Assembly (NCBI RefSeq): GCF_000018405.1
Contig: NC_009943.1
Coordinates: 571,255-635,254 of the forward strand
Length of the DNA stretch: 64,000 bases
DNA from: Desulfosudis oleivorans Hxd3
Lineage (GTDB): Bacteria > Desulfobacterota > Desulfobacteria > Desulfobacterales > Desulfosudaceae
Direction: 5' to 3'
Position 1 is the first letter of the stretch. Every line of letters begins with the position of its first letter. The notes under the pieces are model-generated. The model ran no database searches, was not told the DNA's origin, and saw nothing but the letters and a program-made list of their open reading frames with translations. Below are positions 61,835 through 64,000 of the stretch, in pieces. The position numbers and the translations under genes are program-made.

Positions 61835-63121
61835 TCAGTCCAGCTCAAAGGCCCGTTCGCCGTGAATGGCGTTGTCAAGGCCCATCATCTCATCTTCCCG
61901 GCTTACGCGCAAGCCGCCGGTGATCAGCCGGGTGACATAAACGATAATCAGGGTGGCCACGGCGGTAAAGGCAATGGTGGCCACAATGGAGATCGCCTGA
62001 ATGCCCAGCTGGGCGGGGTTGCCGTAAAACAGGCCGCTGGCCCCGGAAATGGCGGGGTTGGCAAACAGGCCGGTGGCCAGGGCGCCCCATATGCCGCATA
62101 CGCCGTGAACACCAAAGGCGTCCAAAGAGTCGTCATACCCGATTTTGTGCTTGAGCACGGCCACGCTGTAGAATCCCAGGACCCCGGCCACCAGGCCGAT
62201 GACCAGGGAGGCGGGCAGGTTGACAAACCCGGCCGCCGGGGTGATGGCCACCAGCCCGGCCACCACGCCCGAGGCAAGGCCCAGCAGGGTGGGCCGCTTG
62301 CTGACGATCCATTCGGCAAACATCCACGCCATGCCGGCCATGGCGGCCGATGTGTTGGTGACCAGAAAGGCCGAGCCGGCCAGGCCGTTGGCGCCCAGCG
62401 CGCTGCCCGCGTTAAACCCGAACCAGCCGAACCAGAGCAGGGCCGCGCCCAGGGCCGTTAAGGAGACGCTGGAGGGAAACATGGCCACTTTTCCATAGCC
62501 TTCCCGTTTTCCCAGCATCAGGGCCAGCACCAGGCCGGCAATACCCGCGTTGATGTGCACCACGTTGCCGCCGGCAAAGTCCAGTGCCCCCATCTCGGCC
62601 ATCCAGCCGCCGCCCCACACCCAGTGGGCCACCGGGCTGTAGACAAAGGTGAGCCACAGCAGGCAGAAGACAATCCACGCGGAAAACTTCATTCGGTCCA
62701 CCACTGATCCCAGCACCAGGGCCACGGTGATGCCGGCAAAGGTAAGCTGGAACAGGACAAACACCGATGCGGGAATGGTGCCGGACAGGGTGTCAATGCC
62801 GATGCCGTTTAAAAACAGGTGGTCCAGGCCGCCGATGATCCCGCCCTTGTCCGGGCCAAAGGCCAGGGTATAGCCCCAGCAGACCCACACCAGGCTGGCC
62901 AGGCAGTAGGCGGCAAAGGTCATGGCATAGGTGTTGAGCAGGTTCTTGCTGCGGGACATGCCCCCGTAAAACAGGGCCAGGCCGGCCGGGGTCATCATCA
63001 TCACCAGGGCCGTGGCCACGATGATCCAGGCCGTGTCGCCGGTGTCCAGCACCGCCTCTTCGGCAAATGCCGGCAGCACGGACAGCAGCAACGCCACCGG
63101 TACCAACAGAATTTTTTTCAT
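61835..63121 (-). CDS. Ammonium transporter (Amt family)
   Basis: The 428-residue protein has a signal-like start (MKKILLVPVALLLSVLPAFA) and about 11 membrane segments. It contains PAGLALFYGGMSRSKNLLNT, ALDFAGGNVVHINAG and FGVHGVCGIWGALATGL. Many of its Amt-conserved residues differ from the amtB at 45497, so it belongs to a different branch. It lies 40 bases before the PII gene and 22 bases after another Amt gene. Ammonium uptake is the likely role. Confidence 0.95.
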   Translation of the reverse strand: MKKILLVPVALLLSVLPAFAEEAVLDTGDTAWIIVATALVMMMTPAGLALFYGGMSRSKNLLNTYAMTFAAYCLASLVWVCWGYTLAFGPDKGGIIGGLDHLFLNGIGIDTLSGTIPASVFVLFQLTFAGITVALVLGSVVDRMKFSAWIVFCLLWLTFVYSPVAHWVWGGGWMAEMGALDFAGGNVVHINAGIAGLVLALMLGKREGYGKVAMFPSSVSLTALGAALLWFGWFGFNAGSALGANGLAGSAFLVTNTSAAMAGMAWMFAEWIVSKRPTLLGLASGVVAGLVAITPAAGFVNLPASLVIGLVAGVLGFYSVAVLKHKIGYDDSLDAFGVHGVCGIWGALATGLFANPAISGASGLFYGNPAQLGIQAISIVATIAFTAVATLIIVYVTRLITGGLRVSREDEMMGLDNAIHGERAFELD

Positions 63122-63142
63122 CGGAGTTCTCCTTTTTTTTGG

Positions 63143-64000
63143 TTATGTAATGAAGTCGGAGCGGACCAGGCCGTATCCGTTTTCACCGTGCAGGAACTGG
63201 TCAAGCCCCTCCACTTCCCCTTGCTCTTCAATGCGGAATCCCACGCTTTTTTCCACCACAAAATAGATGGCCAGGGTGCCGACCACGGCCAGGGCCACGG
63301 TGGCGCCGACACCGGCCAGTTGAACGGCCAGCTGGTTCCACGCGCTCCAGGCCCCGCCCGCCGCCTCGGCCGCGTCTTTCATCCAGCTGTCGCGGATAAA
63401 GAAGCTCAGCAGCAGAACCCCCAGGCCGCTGCCCACGCCGTGAATACCGAAACAGTCAAGGCTGTCGTCATACCCCAGCCGGTTTTTGGCTTTCAGCGCA
63501 AAGTAGCAGGCCATGGACGAAAGGGCGCCCAGGACCAGGGCGCCGCCGGGCAGCACCACGCCGGCGGCCGGCGTGATCACCACCAGGCCGGCCAGAATGC
63601 CGGACACAAACCCAAGGGAGGTGGCCTTGCGGTAAATCAGGGCCTCGATCACAAGCCAGGTGAGGGCCCCGCTGGCCGCGGATATCTGGGTCATGGTCAG
63701 TGCCCGTGCCGTGTCCAGGCCGCTCTGCACGGTGGAGCCGGCATTGAAGCCGAACCAGCCCACCCACAGCAGGCCCGCGCCCATCATGGTCATGACCATG
63801 TTGTTGGGCAGCATGGGGGTCTGGGGATATCCCCTTCTGGCGCCCAGCATCAGGGCGATGACCAGGGCGCTGACGCCCGCGGAAACATGGATCACCGTGC
63901 CGCCGGCCAGGTCGATGACCCCGGCCGCGCCCAGGTTGAAGAGCCAGCCGTCGGCGGCCCACACCCAGTGGCACAGGGGGCAGTAGATCACCAGAAACCA
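63143..64000 (-). CDS. Ammonium transporter (Amt family), N-terminus beyond window
   Basis: The gene runs off the right edge; the last 286 codons are present, beginning WFLVIYCPLCHWVW. Motifs VIDLAGGTVIHVSAG and FGIHGVGSGLGVLLLSFF match Amt transporters, but an insert (SWMKDAAEAAGGAWSAWNQLAVQLAG) near the C-terminus is longer than in the neighbour. Two tandem Amt genes and one PII gene form a single operon with its promoter outside the window. Confidence 0.9.
   Translation of the reverse strand, partial: WFLVIYCPLCHWVWAADGWLFNLGAAGVIDLAGGTVIHVSAGVSALVIALMLGARRGYPQTPMLPNNMVMTMMGAGLLWVGWFGFNAGSTVQSGLDTARALTMTQISAASGALTWLVIEALIYRKATSLGFVSGILAGLVVITPAAGVVLPGGALVLGALSSMACYFALKAKNRLGYDDSLDCFGIHGVGSGLGVLLLSFFIRDSWMKDAAEAAGGAWSAWNQLAVQLAGVGATVALAVVGTLAIYFVVEKSVGFRIEEQGEVEGLDQFLHGENGYGLVRSDFIT

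Overview
The window looks like chromosomal DNA of a GC-rich, anaerobic, Gram-negative bacterium of the former Deltaproteobacteria, most likely Desulfobacteria. The evidence is the LPS-transport and KDO genes, a PilR/sigma-54/type IV pilin locus, many 4Fe-4S proteins, thiolase and CoA-ligase genes, and the gene order lptC-lptA-lptB-rpoN-hpf-ptsN. The overall impression fits an alkane- or aromatic-degrading sulfate reducer of the Desulfosudis/Desulfococcus type, but that is inference from gene content, not a database match. I see no prophage, transposase or CRISPR array.

Region 1 (1-5333, minus strand) is an envelope and sigma-factor operon: kdsA, kdsC, lptC, lptA, lptB, rpoN, hpf and the start of ptsN. 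Region 2 (5645-9925, plus) holds an M23 peptidase, signal peptidase I, pyrB and pyrC. Region 3 (9987-15558, plus) is a pilus block. It has a PilR-type activator, a textbook sigma-54 promoter, a type IV pilin with two cysteines, a multi-membrane-span GT-C-like transferase and a VKOR-DsbA disulfide-forming fusion.

Region 4 (15636-30751) is a surface-polysaccharide cluster. It contains NDP-sugar epimerases, a nucleotidyltransferase, GT2 and GT4 glycosyltransferases, methyltransferases, a Wzx-type flippase and a winged-helix regulator. Inside it sits an unusual three-gene set: a ParB-like protein, a minimal nucleotidyltransferase and a 71-residue protein. Region 5 (30890-41937) has a PilB/GspE ATPase, a LysM protein, murI, a Cys-cluster protein, recR, ybaB, dnaX, two tRNA-Ser genes, a tRNA methyltransferase-like gene, a DUF721 gene and hflK-hflC.

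Region 6 (42331-47191) has an HExxH protein, an FmdB-type zinc ribbon, groES-groEL and a glnK-amt operon behind a second clear sigma-54 promoter. Region 7 (47809-51713) is a signalling module: an FHA protein, a Ser/Thr kinase and a large protein with a degenerate GGDEF-like end. Region 8 (51720-60497) starts with a ferredoxin-nitroreductase. It then has a MerR-TetR fusion regulator with a perfect 20-bp palindrome upstream, an SCP-x-like thiolase and a PaaK-like CoA ligase. It ends with an NAD-epimerase/Fe-S fusion, a paralogous Fe-S protein and a small unknown protein. Region 9 (60731-64000, minus) is a Yip1-family protein and a second PII locus with two tandem ammonium transporters, the outer one cut by the window edge.

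The most unusual parts are the pair of Fe-S proteins sharing a C-x-C-C-x-C-C-C motif (57171-59839) in a CoA-metabolism operon, the MerR-TetR regulator likely to control it, the three-gene set inside the polysaccharide cluster, and the FHA-kinase-GGDEF-like module.
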